Below, piece after piece: positions 18,423 through 26,237 of a stretch of 64,000 bases of DNA (its first letter is position 1; each line of letters starts with the position of its first letter). The position numbers were made by a program, and so were the translations under genes. The notes beneath the pieces were generated by a model that saw only the letters and a program-made list of their open reading frames with translations, was not told where the DNA came from and made no database searches. Source of the stretch: Jeotgalibacillus aurantiacus (GTDB lineage: Bacteria > Bacillota > Bacilli > Bacillales > Jeotgalibacillaceae); contig NZ_JACNMS010000002.1 in NCBI RefSeq assembly GCF_020595125.1, forward strand, positions 310,001-374,000, read 5' to 3'.

Positions 18423-20345
18423 GTGGGTATGCAGCGTTTTATTCAGTTTAATGATGAAAACATAAATTCGTTTCAGCTCATGCAGCTGATCGATCTTGCC
18501 AAAACTTTAACGAAAGAAAAAGAAATGACTGTGGAATACAGCCCTAGTAACTATCTAGATGTACCGGAAAAAACGATATTCGTCAGCCATTTCTGGGACC
18601 ATCGTTCAGCTGAAGATGAATGGCAAGGACTGATCTCTGACGTTTATTTGCGTGGAGAAGGGTCGTTAAATCATTCAGATGTTAAAGAGATTAACCGCTT
18701 TATCGCGTTTACGAAAACACTGTCCATACCATCTTTCGCCAAGCAGCTTTTTATGGTGATTGAGGACTTGAGAGTCGAAGAAATCGTCAAGCTGAAAAGA
18801 GCGGGGACAAAAAAAGCTTTTTCAACGAGAAGAAGACTTTACCGGAAGTACTTTGAATCACAGCTGAATGTACATTTAGTAAAAGGTGTCACAACAGATG
18901 CGTTATTTAATTTGCTATACCTTCACATATTTGCAGAAACACCCGTTGCTGACTGGCCTGATATTCATCCTGAAGTGAACCTGGCAAAACCGTATCTGAC
19001 CCAGCAGATCGAACGGTCACATGACGTAAAAACAACAGCAGATGTGGCGTCAATCTGTCGCAATGTATGTGAGGTACTTGATGAGCTGTTGCGTAAAGAT
19101 ATGCTTAATGAGTACTTTCATCTTCCGGAGAAAACGATGAAGGATTGGGAAGAGGGTCTGACCTTTGATGATCTTAAAAGAAAAGATCCCCTCATTAATG
19201 ATGATGCCGAAAAAGAAAAACCTGACGGGGAAGAGGAAGCCGTAGAGGAAGAATTTAAAAGCTGGCATAGAGAAACAGAAGAAAAAGGGGAATCGTTCCT
19301 CCAGTTTGATCTTGAGGCCGGAACAAAAACCTCCATTCAGGCAGATGCCGCCCGAGAAGGTGATGACCAGGAGCAGGCGTTAGGTTCTGTACAGGGCAGT
19401 ACGAAGAAATCCTCTAAAAATCAGTTTGATCAGCAGGAAGTGGAACGTAAACTTGAGGAAAAAAATGATGGGGGATCAGGTCAATACGGTAAAGATAATG
19501 AACAGGCATATGCCGTTTTTGAAGAAGCGGGACCATCATCAGCAGATGATCACGCTCATTATCAGATTTACCGAAAAGACATCACCCATTATCAGAAAAA
19601 GCTTCAGAAAATGATTGAAAAAACGCTTGATCATAAAAAAATACTGCCAAGAACGCACCTTGTCAAAGGAAGGCTGAGTAAAAAGCTGATCCCGTTTTTT
19701 ACAGATGAACAGCCGCGTGTTTTTTATAAGAAAAATGAAGAGTCACCAAAAATTGACGCGACTTTCACATTACTGCTCGATTGCTCCGCTTCAATGTATG
19801 ACAAAATGGACGAAACAAAAAAAGGTCTTGTACTGTTTCATGAAGCCTTAAAGTCGATTCAGGTTCCTCATGAGATCACAGGATTCTGGGAGGACGCTGC
19901 AAAAGCCGGAAGCAGTAAATACCCATCCCACTTGAAAACAGTCATCCCATATGATCAATCCATTTATTCTCAAAACGGAGCGGCGATCATGCAGCTTCAG
20001 CCGGAGGAAGATAATCGTGATGGATATGCGATCCGTCTAATGACAGAAAGGCTCGTCAGAAGGACGGAAAAACAGAAGTTTCTGCTCGTGTTCTCAGATG
20101 GTGAACCGGCAGCGGCTGATTACAGCCAAAACGGAATCCTTGATACGCATGAAGCCGTATTATCTGCACGCAAGCAGGGCATACAGGTTATGAACGTTTT
20201 CTTATCAACATCTGAGATCCCAGAATCCCAAAAGCAGATTATCCAGAATATATATGGGAAGTACAGCTTATTTGTCCAGGATGTTCAGGAGCTTCCGGAT
20301 GTTCTTTTCCCACTGCTGAAAAGGTTGCTTATTAAGAGTATTTAG
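18423..20345 (+). CDS. VWA-domain protein, MoxR partner (YojO-like)
   Basis: 640 aa. The N-terminal half is alpha-helical. A very acidic linker covers about residues 245-380. The C-terminal von Willebrand A domain has MIDAS residues in 'LLLDCSASM' (near residue 455) and 'LVFSDGEPAAADY'. This is the NorD/CobT-like layout of proteins that act with MoxR ATPases. The likely start is the ATG at 18429 (MQRF) or 18423 (MGMQRF), and the ribosome site GAGGTG favours 18429. Confidence 0.82.
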   Translation: MGMQRFIQFNDENINSFQLMQLIDLAKTLTKEKEMTVEYSPSNYLDVPEKTIFVSHFWDHRSAEDEWQGLISDVYLRGEGSLNHSDVKEINRFIAFTKTLSIPSFAKQLFMVIEDLRVEEIVKLKRAGTKKAFSTRRRLYRKYFESQLNVHLVKGVTTDALFNLLYLHIFAETPVADWPDIHPEVNLAKPYLTQQIERSHDVKTTADVASICRNVCEVLDELLRKDMLNEYFHLPEKTMKDWEEGLTFDDLKRKDPLINDDAEKEKPDGEEEAVEEEFKSWHRETEEKGESFLQFDLEAGTKTSIQADAAREGDDQEQALGSVQGSTKKSSKNQFDQQEVERKLEEKNDGGSGQYGKDNEQAYAVFEEAGPSSADDHAHYQIYRKDITHYQKKLQKMIEKTLDHKKILPRTHLVKGRLSKKLIPFFTDEQPRVFYKKNEESPKIDATFTLLLDCSASMYDKMDETKKGLVLFHEALKSIQVPHEITGFWEDAAKAGSSKYPSHLKTVIPYDQSIYSQNGAAIMQLQPEEDNRDGYAIRLMTERLVRRTEKQKFLLVFSDGEPAAADYSQNGILDTHEAVLSARKQGIQVMNVFLSTSEIPESQKQIIQNIYGKYSLFVQDVQELPDVLFPLLKRLLIKSI

Positions 20346-20406
20346 AAGCGGAAAGAATATCGCTCTTTAAAAAAGGTCATAATGCATGATAAAAGGAGAC
20401 TTGAAC

Positions 20407-20523
20407 TTGCATCCCTTTCATCAGGCACTTCTCGAAGATATGATCCGGTTTAACAAGCAGCTGAATCAGGAGCACTGGAAAACAGTGCGAAGAAGATTTC
20501 CGAAATCAAAAAAACAGTCATGA
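20407..20523 (+). CDS. Small hypothetical protein (38 aa)
   Basis: A short reading frame with a TTG start, AAAAGGAG eight bases upstream and a strong terminator directly after the stop. The product begins MHPFHQALLEDMIRFNKQ and ends with the basic 'VRRRFPKSKKQS'. It is 61 bases after the VWA gene on the same strand, so it may belong to that operon. I do not recognise the family. Confidence 0.45.
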   Translation: MHPFHQALLEDMIRFNKQLNQEHWKTVRRRFPKSKKQS

Positions 20524-20555
20524 AAACAGCCCGGCAACATCGCCGGGCTGTTTTC
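20522..20555. terminator. Bidirectional terminator
   Basis: A perfect 14-bp stem GAAAACAGCCCGGC / GCCGGGCTGTTTTC with a 6-base loop, between the convergent small gene and telA. The A-rich and T-rich flanks serve both strands. Confidence 0.85.
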
Positions 20556-21743
20556 TTATCGGTTATTATTATTTTTTAATTGCAGAAGCTGCTGCTTTAA
20601 TTCAGCCTCCATCGACTGGATCTCTGTTTCTGCCAAACGGCGTTTCTCACGGCCTTCCTGCTGAATACGGAGCGTTTCTTCAAGGGTCTGAACAAGATTA
20701 GCCTGCGTTGTTTTTAACGTTTCGATGTCAACAATGCCACGTTCATTTTCTTTGGCTGTTTCTATACTGTTCGTTTTCAGCATCTCTGAATTCTTCAACA
20801 GAAGCTCATTTGTCGTCTTCGTAACCTGCTTTTGAGCCTCTACTGCACGCTGCTGCCTGAAAAGAGTAAGGGCAATGGCGATTTGATTTTTCCACAGAGG
20901 GATTGCCGTTAAGATGGAAGCCTGAATTTTTTCAGCCAGTGCCTGATTAATATTTTGTATCATCCTGATCTGCGGGGCACTCTGGATCGTAATCTGTCTG
21001 CTTAACTGCAGGTCGTGAATTCTTTTATCGAGCCGGTCCATAAACTGCATCATATCATTTACTTCCTGATAAGCCATCTGATCATTGCTTTGTTCAGCTT
21101 TTTTACGGAGAGCAGGAATTACTGACTGTTCAAGCTCGTCCCGCTTCAGTTCAGCTGCGGCAATATAAATATTAAGTGCCTGAAAATAGGCTTTATTCTG
21201 ATCATACAGCTGGTCAAGCATCTGAATATCATCCATCAGTGATTTCTTTGAATGGTCCAGCTTGACACTGATCCGGTCTACCTGAGCTCCGACCTTCTGA
21301 TACTTCGATAAGATTTCATTTACCGAGCTGCTGACCCTGTTAAACAGCTTTGAAAAGACATTTTTCTTTTCATTGGACAATTCATCCGGATTGATCTGTT
21401 CGAGCCGGTCCATCAATTCCTTCAAAATATCGCCAATCGGTCCAACATCTTTTCTCTGAACATGGTCAAGCATAGAGTGTGAGAAGTTCGATAGCTTGGA
21501 TTGAGCAGCTGTCCCGTACTGAAGAATGGATTGGTGATCACCCGGGTCAATTTGCTGTGAGATCTGTTCTGCCTGTCTACGATCCTGTTCAGACAGCATA
21601 TCAGCCATTCTTTTTGGTGCAGGGGATGTCTTTGTTTCATTGACATTGACAAGCTCCTGGTCACCAAAAGGGTTTGAAAGCAGGTCATCCATCATCGTAT
21701 TTTTATCTTTTAAATCCGTATTGTACTGATTTTGATCCGACAT
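20556..21743 (-). CDS. TelA-family protein (YaaN-like)
   Basis: 395 aa, largely alpha-helical and charged, without signal or membrane segment. It matches the TelA/KlaA family ('toxic anion resistance', PF05816), with the central region '[21 protein letters not shown]' and the C-terminal '[24 protein letters not shown]'. B. subtilis YaaN is its likely counterpart and is encoded after xpaC, as here. Members are linked to tellurite, nisin and cell-envelope stress tolerance, but the biochemical role is not known. It is preceded by GGGAGG and 25 bases after xpaC. Confidence 0.85.
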   Translation of the reverse strand: MSDQNQYNTDLKDKNTMMDDLLSNPFGDQELVNVNETKTSPAPKRMADMLSEQDRRQAEQISQQIDPGDHQSILQYGTAAQSKLSNFSHSMLDHVQRKDVGPIGDILKELMDRLEQINPDELSNEKKNVFSKLFNRVSSSVNEILSKYQKVGAQVDRISVKLDHSKKSLMDDIQMLDQLYDQNKAYFQALNIYIAAAELKRDELEQSVIPALRKKAEQSNDQMAYQEVNDMMQFMDRLDKRIHDLQLSRQITIQSAPQIRMIQNINQALAEKIQASILTAIPLWKNQIAIALTLFRQQRAVEAQKQVTKTTNELLLKNSEMLKTNSIETAKENERGIVDIETLKTTQANLVQTLEETLRIQQEGREKRRLAETEIQSMEAELKQQLLQLKNNNNR

Positions 21744-21768
21744 AATCGTTCCTCCCTATATAAAAGGC

Positions 21769-22395
21769 TTATGATTTCTGTTCTATTGATTTTTTGGCCA
21801 TATCAAGCTCGATGCGAAGCGTATCAATATCGTTCGACAGCACTTTCATTAAATCTTCTTCAAGTGAAGAATTTAATTCATGTAACGTTTTTCTAGTTTC
21901 CTCAAGTGATGACAGTACTTCCTTATTTTTTACGGGTTGCGTAACAAGCATTGTATACTTGTCGGTTAATTCAACCGCCGAGTCAAGATGGTAAAAGAAA
22001 AATTGCTCGGAAGCATAAAAACGTTTAGGGTCTTTTTTAACAATCGAAAAAATCCGTCTTGAAAACTTAATCATATCATTCAACTGTCTCATTGCAGACA
22101 ATGAACGAATCTGAAACTGCTTGCCCTGAAGTCTGGATATTTTCTTTTGTGCTTCTTTCAGGTTTTCATGAATATATTTATATTCCTGACGGGTGAGTCC
22201 GTACGATCGCATCAGTGACCTGTTTTGAAAAAACTTCATCGTATAAAACGGAATGATCCCTCCGCCAAGTCCAAGTAAGGAAGCCTCCCAAAACTCAGCA
22301 TTAAATACAAATAAAGATGTCAGCCAGGTCAGGCTCGCTGAAGGAAGCGATATTCCAAGGCGGGCAGCTAAATATAAAAATGGTTTCATCTCCAT
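21769..22395 (-). CDS. xpaC: XpaC-like membrane protein
   Basis: 208 aa. Two hydrophobic segments in residues 5-55 are followed by a long coiled-coil region with 'FFFYHLDSAVELTDKY' and 'LEETRKTLHELNSSLEEDL'. It matches the family named for 5-bromo-4-chloroindolyl phosphate hydrolysis (XpaC); that enzymatic label is historical. The start may be the ATG at 22395 or the ATG at 22389, both behind AAGGAG. It forms an operon with telA under a sigma-W-like promoter, as reported for B. subtilis xpaC-yaaN. Confidence 0.8.
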   Translation of the reverse strand: MEMKPFLYLAARLGISLPSASLTWLTSLFVFNAEFWEASLLGLGGGIIPFYTMKFFQNRSLMRSYGLTRQEYKYIHENLKEAQKKISRLQGKQFQIRSLSAMRQLNDMIKFSRRIFSIVKKDPKRFYASEQFFFYHLDSAVELTDKYTMLVTQPVKNKEVLSSLEETRKTLHELNSSLEEDLMKVLSNDIDTLRIELDMAKKSIEQKS

Positions 22396-22424
22396 CTTCT
22401 CCTTAAAAAGACTTCTTATGTCGT

Positions 22425-22452
22425 TATACGTATAGGTGCAGAATAAGTTTCA
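22425..22452 (-). promoter_or_regulatory. sigma-W-like promoter of xpaC-telA
   Basis: On the minus strand TGAAAC (22447-22452), a 16-base spacer and CGTATA (22425-22430). This is an exact match to the ECF sigma-W pattern TGAAAC-N16-CGTA. It lies 30 bases upstream of xpaC. Confidence 0.75.
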
Positions 22453-22595
22453 TCCATGTACATTTCCTCTTATTCCATTGTCTACTATTCCGCCATTTCA
22501 TTCAAGCAGGGGCTATTGAAACATCAAAACAGACTTAAAGACTATTAAAAACGAAAAAAATACCAAGTTCGATAGTTTTTTTTCATTTCTATGTA

Positions 22596-22601
22596 TATAA
22601 T
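22596..22601 (+). promoter_or_regulatory. -10 element of the arsR-like gene
   Basis: A perfect TATAAT in an A+T-rich stretch, with no clear -35. The remaining part of the gap 22453-22664 shows nothing else I can support. Confidence 0.35.
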
Positions 22602-22664
22602 AATAGTAAATAGGTAATAATATAAGTCATAAGTTTTATATTTTCAGGAAGAGAGGGTCACTGC

Positions 22665-22979
22665 ATGAGTCAATTTTACTTCTTTGCTGATGAGGTTGCT
22701 GATATATATCGCCTGTTCGGCGATCGCACTCGCCTTATTATGGCCAAAAAAATGGCACAGGACGACTGGACCGTATCTGATTTTGTTCACCTTTTCGGAA
22801 TCAGCCAGCCTTTAGTCAGCCAGCACATTAAAAAATTAAAAGATGCAAATCTGATCAAAGAACAGCGGCAGGGGAAGAGAATTCTTTACCGGCTTGATCA
22901 TACTGCACAGTTTTATCCACTCGTTCTCAAAATTATTGAACCTGTAAAAAACGGTGAACTTGATCACGTGATGGCCTAA
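22665..22979 (+). CDS. ArsR-family transcriptional regulator
   Basis: 104 aa winged helix-turn-helix: 'LFGDRTRLIMAKKMAQDD', recognition helix 'GISQPLVSQHIKKLKDANLI', wing 'EQRQGKRILYRLD'. There is no cysteine in the whole protein, so the classic arsenic/cadmium Cys site is absent. Metal sensing through other residues, or a redox- or ligand-independent role, remains possible. No metal transporter is adjacent. The ATG has a weak GAGAGG about ten bases upstream. Confidence 0.8.
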   Translation: MSQFYFFADEVADIYRLFGDRTRLIMAKKMAQDDWTVSDFVHLFGISQPLVSQHIKKLKDANLIKEQRQGKRILYRLDHTAQFYPLVLKIIEPVKNGELDHVMA

Positions 22980-23063
22980 CCATTGCGTGAGCATATCCAT
23001 TCCTTTTTAACTGTTCCTTCTGTACACTTAAGTTAGCACTTAAAAAGAAAGGCGGTGCTGGCT

Positions 23064-23405
23064 ATGTGGCGTATTATCCAGTTAAAAAGCGATGCAGAGC
23101 CCTGGTGGTTTCTGGAGGGCTGGGAACAGGATATTACACAGGAGTGGAATACAATTGAAAAATCGGAAGCGTTCGAAATTTTCCGCAATCGGACAAATGA
23201 ACTCAAGCAGGCATGCAAACATGTGCGTGTAAAGAGAGCGACCCAGTTCGCGTACTGGAATGATGACGATTTTTTCTTTTGTGAAGATTGTGATGACGAT
23301 TTGCAGATTTACTATGGTCTGCTTATTCTGCACAATGATAAGCCATACACAACAAATCAGATGAATGACGATGAAAAAGCTTTTTTTGAAAAACTGATCG
23401 ATTAA
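23064..23405 (+). CDS. DUF1033-family protein
   Basis: 113 aa. Begins MWRIIQLKSDAEPWWFLEGW, the conserved Trp-rich start of DUF1033 proteins in Bacilli, and has an acidic 'FFFCEDCDDDLQIYYGLL' segment. It is cytoplasmic and of unknown function. The ATG at 23064 is chosen with AAAGGCGGTG upstream; a GTG at 23055 lies inside that site. A perfect terminator follows. Confidence 0.75.
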   Translation: MWRIIQLKSDAEPWWFLEGWEQDITQEWNTIEKSEAFEIFRNRTNELKQACKHVRVKRATQFAYWNDDDFFFCEDCDDDLQIYYGLLILHNDKPYTTNQMNDDEKAFFEKLID

Positions 23406-23442
23406 AAAAAACCGGAAAGCAAATTTGCTTTCCGGTTTTTTT
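23404..23442. terminator. Bidirectional terminator
   Basis: A perfect palindromic stem ACCGGAAAGCAAA / TTTGCTTTCCGGT flanked by A and T runs, between convergent genes. Confidence 0.9.
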
Positions 23443-24562
23443 ATACCATTTTACTTTTCTTTATTTTTTTCTCATCATATTGCCTGCGGATCGTTACAAA
23501 TCTATAGGCGTTAACAACAATGGCTTTACCTACTGCATACGTCGGAACAGCCATGATCAGCCCAAGCAGACCACCAAAGCTTCCAGCAACTAGCAGCAGG
23601 AAAATGATTGTAAGAGGATGAACCTGCAGTTTTTTCCCCATAACCTGAGGGGAAATCAGGTTACTTTCAATCTGCTGGGCAGCGATCACCACGACAATAA
23701 CCAGTAAAGCGGTCAGTGGAGATTGGATAAAACCTACAATCACAGCCGGGATGGTACCGATAAACGGTCCTACAAACGGAATCACGTTTGTCAGCATCGC
23801 GACAAGTGCCAAAACAATCGTATATTCCAGCCCGATGATTAAGTATCCAATATACAGCAGAACACCTACACAGAAGCTGACAATTAACTGTCCCTGAATG
23901 TAGGAGCTTAAGGCAATATCCATATCCTGCAGCACTTTTCTGCCTTCCGGACGGAACTCTTCAGGAGTGAAGCGTAAAAACTGTTCCGGAAGCTTTTGTC
24001 CATCCTTCAGCATATAAAACAGAACAAAAGGAATGGTCACAATGACAATGGCAATATTGGTAATGACACCAATGAAAGACATTAGATTCGAGCCTATAGA
24101 AGATAGGGTTCCCTGAAGATAATCCGCAACCTGTTCTGTGATATCCTGAATAGAAAAATCCTGCTGTTCCTGCAAATTTTTAAACCATTCAGACTGAATA
24201 AGGTTCATGACCACCCCTGACAGTTCATTGAAAATGGTCGGTATGTTTTCCACAAGCGCATTAAATTGTCTCGATAGCGGTGGACCAATCAGGAATACGG
24301 CTCCAACGATCAACCCTATTCCCGCGAGATAGATAAGTAAAATCGCAATTCCCCTCGGTATGTATTTTGCTACAAAAGCCACGATCGGCCTGAGAAGATA
24401 GTATAGTACACCTGCTATAGCAATTGGGGCGAACAATGTAGTGACAATTACTACAATGGGTGTAAAAATAAAATCTACAAGATTTGCAAGATAAATGATG
24501 ACCAGGATCGTGATTAAACCAAAACCGAACCTGAACCATTTTGACTTCGCCAATTCGTTCAA
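23441..24562 (-). CDS. AI-2E-family membrane transporter (YueF-like)
   Basis: 373 aa with about eight hydrophobic segments: two pairs near the N-terminus, a soluble region around residues 100-150, then a C-terminal cluster containing 'MLTNVIPFVGPFIGTIPAVIVG' and 'SNLISPQVMGKKLQVHP', which are family hallmarks. AI-2E (UPF0118) proteins include presumed autoinducer exporters and Na+/H+ antiporters, so the substrate cannot be named. A strong GGAGG lies upstream of the start. It is transcribed alone, toward the DUF1033 gene. Confidence 0.8.
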   Translation of the reverse strand: MNELAKSKWFRFGFGLITILVIIYLANLVDFIFTPIVVIVTTLFAPIAIAGVLYYLLRPIVAFVAKYIPRGIAILLIYLAGIGLIVGAVFLIGPPLSRQFNALVENIPTIFNELSGVVMNLIQSEWFKNLQEQQDFSIQDITEQVADYLQGTLSSIGSNLMSFIGVITNIAIVIVTIPFVLFYMLKDGQKLPEQFLRFTPEEFRPEGRKVLQDMDIALSSYIQGQLIVSFCVGVLLYIGYLIIGLEYTIVLALVAMLTNVIPFVGPFIGTIPAVIVGFIQSPLTALLVIVVVIAAQQIESNLISPQVMGKKLQVHPLTIIFLLLVAGSFGGLLGLIMAVPTYAVGKAIVVNAYRFVTIRRQYDEKKIKKSKMV

Positions 24563-24679
24563 ACTGTTTCCCTCCTATGTATGATTGTCATTATCATACA
24601 TCAGGAGAAAGAATGATGCGAATAAAATATATGAAACTTTCGATATCTTTTTGCGTAAAAGGAAGAGGAGGGATGAACA

Positions 24680-24958
24680 ATGCCAAAATTTTTATCAAGA
24701 ATAAAATTTCTATTCACATTAAAAAAATCATTTCCGTTTTTTAAAGACTATTTTACCTCACAACACGTTCACCCTATAAAAAAATTGATCCCGGCCGGAC
24801 TGGTTGTCACATATCTATTACTTCCAGTTGATCTGCTACCGGACTATTTCGGCCTATTCGGTTTAACAGATGATTTGGCTATTGTGACATTTTTGCTCCA
24901 GTTAACAGTCAAGATGGCCCCTGAAGAGCTAGCTGTAAAGCACAGACTGCTGAAATAA
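24680..24958 (+). CDS. DUF1232 membrane protein (YkvA-like), copy 1
   Basis: 92 aa. Hydrophobic core 'IPAGLVVTYLLLPVDLLPDYFGLFGLTDDLAIVTFLLQ', the DUF1232 motif in which a Pro-rich turn follows a membrane helix. The function is unknown. GGAGG is about ten bases upstream. A second DUF1232 gene lies at 25749-26201, on the other side of the cold-shock gene. Confidence 0.75.
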   Translation: MPKFLSRIKFLFTLKKSFPFFKDYFTSQHVHPIKKLIPAGLVVTYLLLPVDLLPDYFGLFGLTDDLAIVTFLLQLTVKMAPEELAVKHRLLK

Positions 24959-25000
24959 TAGTCAATGAGAAAAAAAAGGAATTTAATCCTCTGAATGTGT

Positions 25001-25028
25001 TTGACATTTAATTCGAAGGATGTATAAT
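25001..25028 (+). promoter_or_regulatory. sigma-A promoter of the csp gene
   Basis: TTGACA (25001-25006), a 16-base spacer, and TATAAT (25023-25028). Near consensus, as expected for a very highly expressed gene. It gives a leader of about 145 nt. Confidence 0.85.
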
Positions 25029-25035
25029 AAGGATA

Positions 25036-25180
25036 ACAAGTCAATAGCAATAATACCTGCATGATAAGATTCACATATTACAAAGAGTGATCGGAAAGCA
25101 CGGTACTTTTTGTAATATGTGAATTTTTCTTTTGTGGTAAGTTTGCATATTGTCAATTTATTTTTTGGAGGTTTTTCATA
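25036..25180 (+). promoter_or_regulatory. Long structured 5' leader of the csp gene
   Basis: The leader holds a perfect 15-bp inverted repeat (25070-25084 with 25109-25123; arm begins TTCACATATTAC) around a 24-base loop, followed by a T-rich stretch and the ribosome site GGAGG at about 25167. Cold-shock genes commonly carry long leaders that refold with temperature. The T-rich tail would also allow it to act as an attenuator. Confidence 0.6.
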
Positions 25181-25381
25181 ATGAAAACTGGTACAGTAAA
25201 ATGGTTTAACGCAGAAAAAGGTTTTGGATTCATCGAAGTTGAAGGAGAAAACGACGTATTCGTACACTTCTCAGCAATCACTGGCGAAGGCTTCAAGTCT
25301 CTTGACGAAGGCCAGCAGGTAGAATTCGAAGTGGTTGAAGGCAACCGCGGACCACAAGCTGCTAACGTTGTAAAACTGTAA
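25181..25381 (+). CDS. Cold-shock protein
   Basis: 66 aa single cold-shock domain with RNP1 'KGFGFIEV' and RNP2 'VFVHFSAI'. It binds single-stranded RNA and DNA and prevents RNA secondary structure. It is similar to Bacillus CspB/CspD; the exact paralog letter cannot be assigned. Very strong codon bias and a strong promoter suit an abundant protein. The leader above and a terminator at 25392 frame it as a single-gene transcript. Confidence 0.95.
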   Translation: MKTGTVKWFNAEKGFGFIEVEGENDVFVHFSAITGEGFKSLDEGQQVEFEVVEGNRGPQAANVVKL

Positions 25382-25391
25382 TTGTTGATAT

Positions 25392-25425
25392 AAAAACCGC
25401 TCTGCTCCGGCAGTGCGGTTTTTTT
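25392..25425 (+). terminator. csp terminator
   Basis: AAAAACCGC / GCGGTTTTT outer stem with an inner CTGC/GCAG stem and seven T. Confidence 0.85.
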
Positions 25426-25505
25426 ATGTGCTCTGGTTAAACCTTCACCCTGCCTATACACGCTTTCACCAGTTGAATACACTATTCAAAAGGGGGCAGA
25501 GGTGT

Positions 25506-25652
25506 ATGGATAAAAAAGCAAAGGTCGAGAAAAAGGAAGAGTTACAGGAAAGAACACATCCGTTTGATTCCTTTTGGGATTTCAGAAAACAAAAAGCAGA
25601 AGCTGAAAAAAAAGAAGAGATACCTGAAAATAAAAAACCATTCTGGTGGTAA
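25506..25652 (+). CDS. Small charged hypothetical protein (48 aa)
   Basis: The ATG is nine bases after AGGGGG. The product is Lys/Glu-rich with two similar segments ('HPFDSFWDFRKQKAEAEKKEE' and 'ENKKPFWW') and ends in Trp-Trp. There is no signal or membrane helix. It has its own terminator. I do not recognise the family. Confidence 0.55.
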   Translation: MDKKAKVEKKEELQERTHPFDSFWDFRKQKAEAEKKEEIPENKKPFWW

Positions 25653-25658
25653 ACCATC

Positions 25659-25688
25659 AAACCTGCTATTCTTCGAGCAGGTTTTTTT
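25659..25688 (+). terminator. Terminator
   Basis: A 9-bp stem AAACCTGCT / AGCAGGTTT with an 8-base loop and a T run to 25688, directly after the small gene. Confidence 0.85.
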
Positions 25689-25748
25689 ATGATTAAATTT
25701 AATTTATTCAGGGAAAAGGGAGGTGTATACAAAAGGAGTGAATTCGGG

Positions 25749-26201
25749 ATGAATGAAACAAAAAAAGAACAGGAAAATTTCTACTTTAATCTTCGTCATA
25801 AGATGGATCATTTCCTGAAATCCAAAACAGGCCGCAATCACAAATATGCAAAATATCTGCTCTTTGCCCCGGATATTTTCTATCTTCTTATTCAGGTAGT
25901 TAGGGACCCGCGCGTGTCAGGTAAAGACAAAGCCATGGTGGCAGGTGCCATCAGTTATTTTATATTGCCTGTGGATCTGATTCCTGAAGGGTTAATCGGT
26001 CCGGGAGGGTTTATTGATGATCTGGTAGTCGCATCATTTATTCTGCAGACGATCGTTAATAATCTGTCTCCGGATATTATTCGTGATCACTGGGCTGGAG
26101 ATGAAGACGGGCTCGCTATTATTAATAAACTCGCAGCGCTCTCTGATAAAGTACTGAAAAAAGGAACACTGCCAGCTCTGTTGAAAAAATTTCAAAAATA
26201 A
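25749..26201 (+). CDS. DUF1232 membrane protein (YkvA-like), copy 2
   Basis: 150 aa. The motif 'AISYFILPVDLIPEGLIGPGGFIDDLVVASFILQ' marks DUF1232, here after a longer N-terminal region with 'VVRDPRVSGKDKAMV' and followed by a C-terminal tail. The ATG at 25749 has AAAAGGAG ten bases upstream; the longer frame to 25689 overlaps the preceding terminator. The function is unknown. It is the second member of the family within 1 kb. Confidence 0.75.
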   Translation: MNETKKEQENFYFNLRHKMDHFLKSKTGRNHKYAKYLLFAPDIFYLLIQVVRDPRVSGKDKAMVAGAISYFILPVDLIPEGLIGPGGFIDDLVVASFILQTIVNNLSPDIIRDHWAGDEDGLAIINKLAALSDKVLKKGTLPALLKKFQK

Positions 26202-26205
26202 TCAT

Positions 26206-26237
26206 AAAAAAAGACTGCCCGTAAAGGCAGTCTTTAT
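26206..26237. terminator. Bidirectional terminator
   Basis: AAAGACTGCC / GGCAGTCTTT with a 6-base loop, between convergent genes, A-rich on the left and T-rich on the right. Confidence 0.8.

Noticed and set aside
24541-24744. 67-codon frame overlapping the start of the DUF1232 gene
   Set aside because: It overlaps the 3'-most part of a divergent promoter region and the real DUF1232 frame; no ribosome site.
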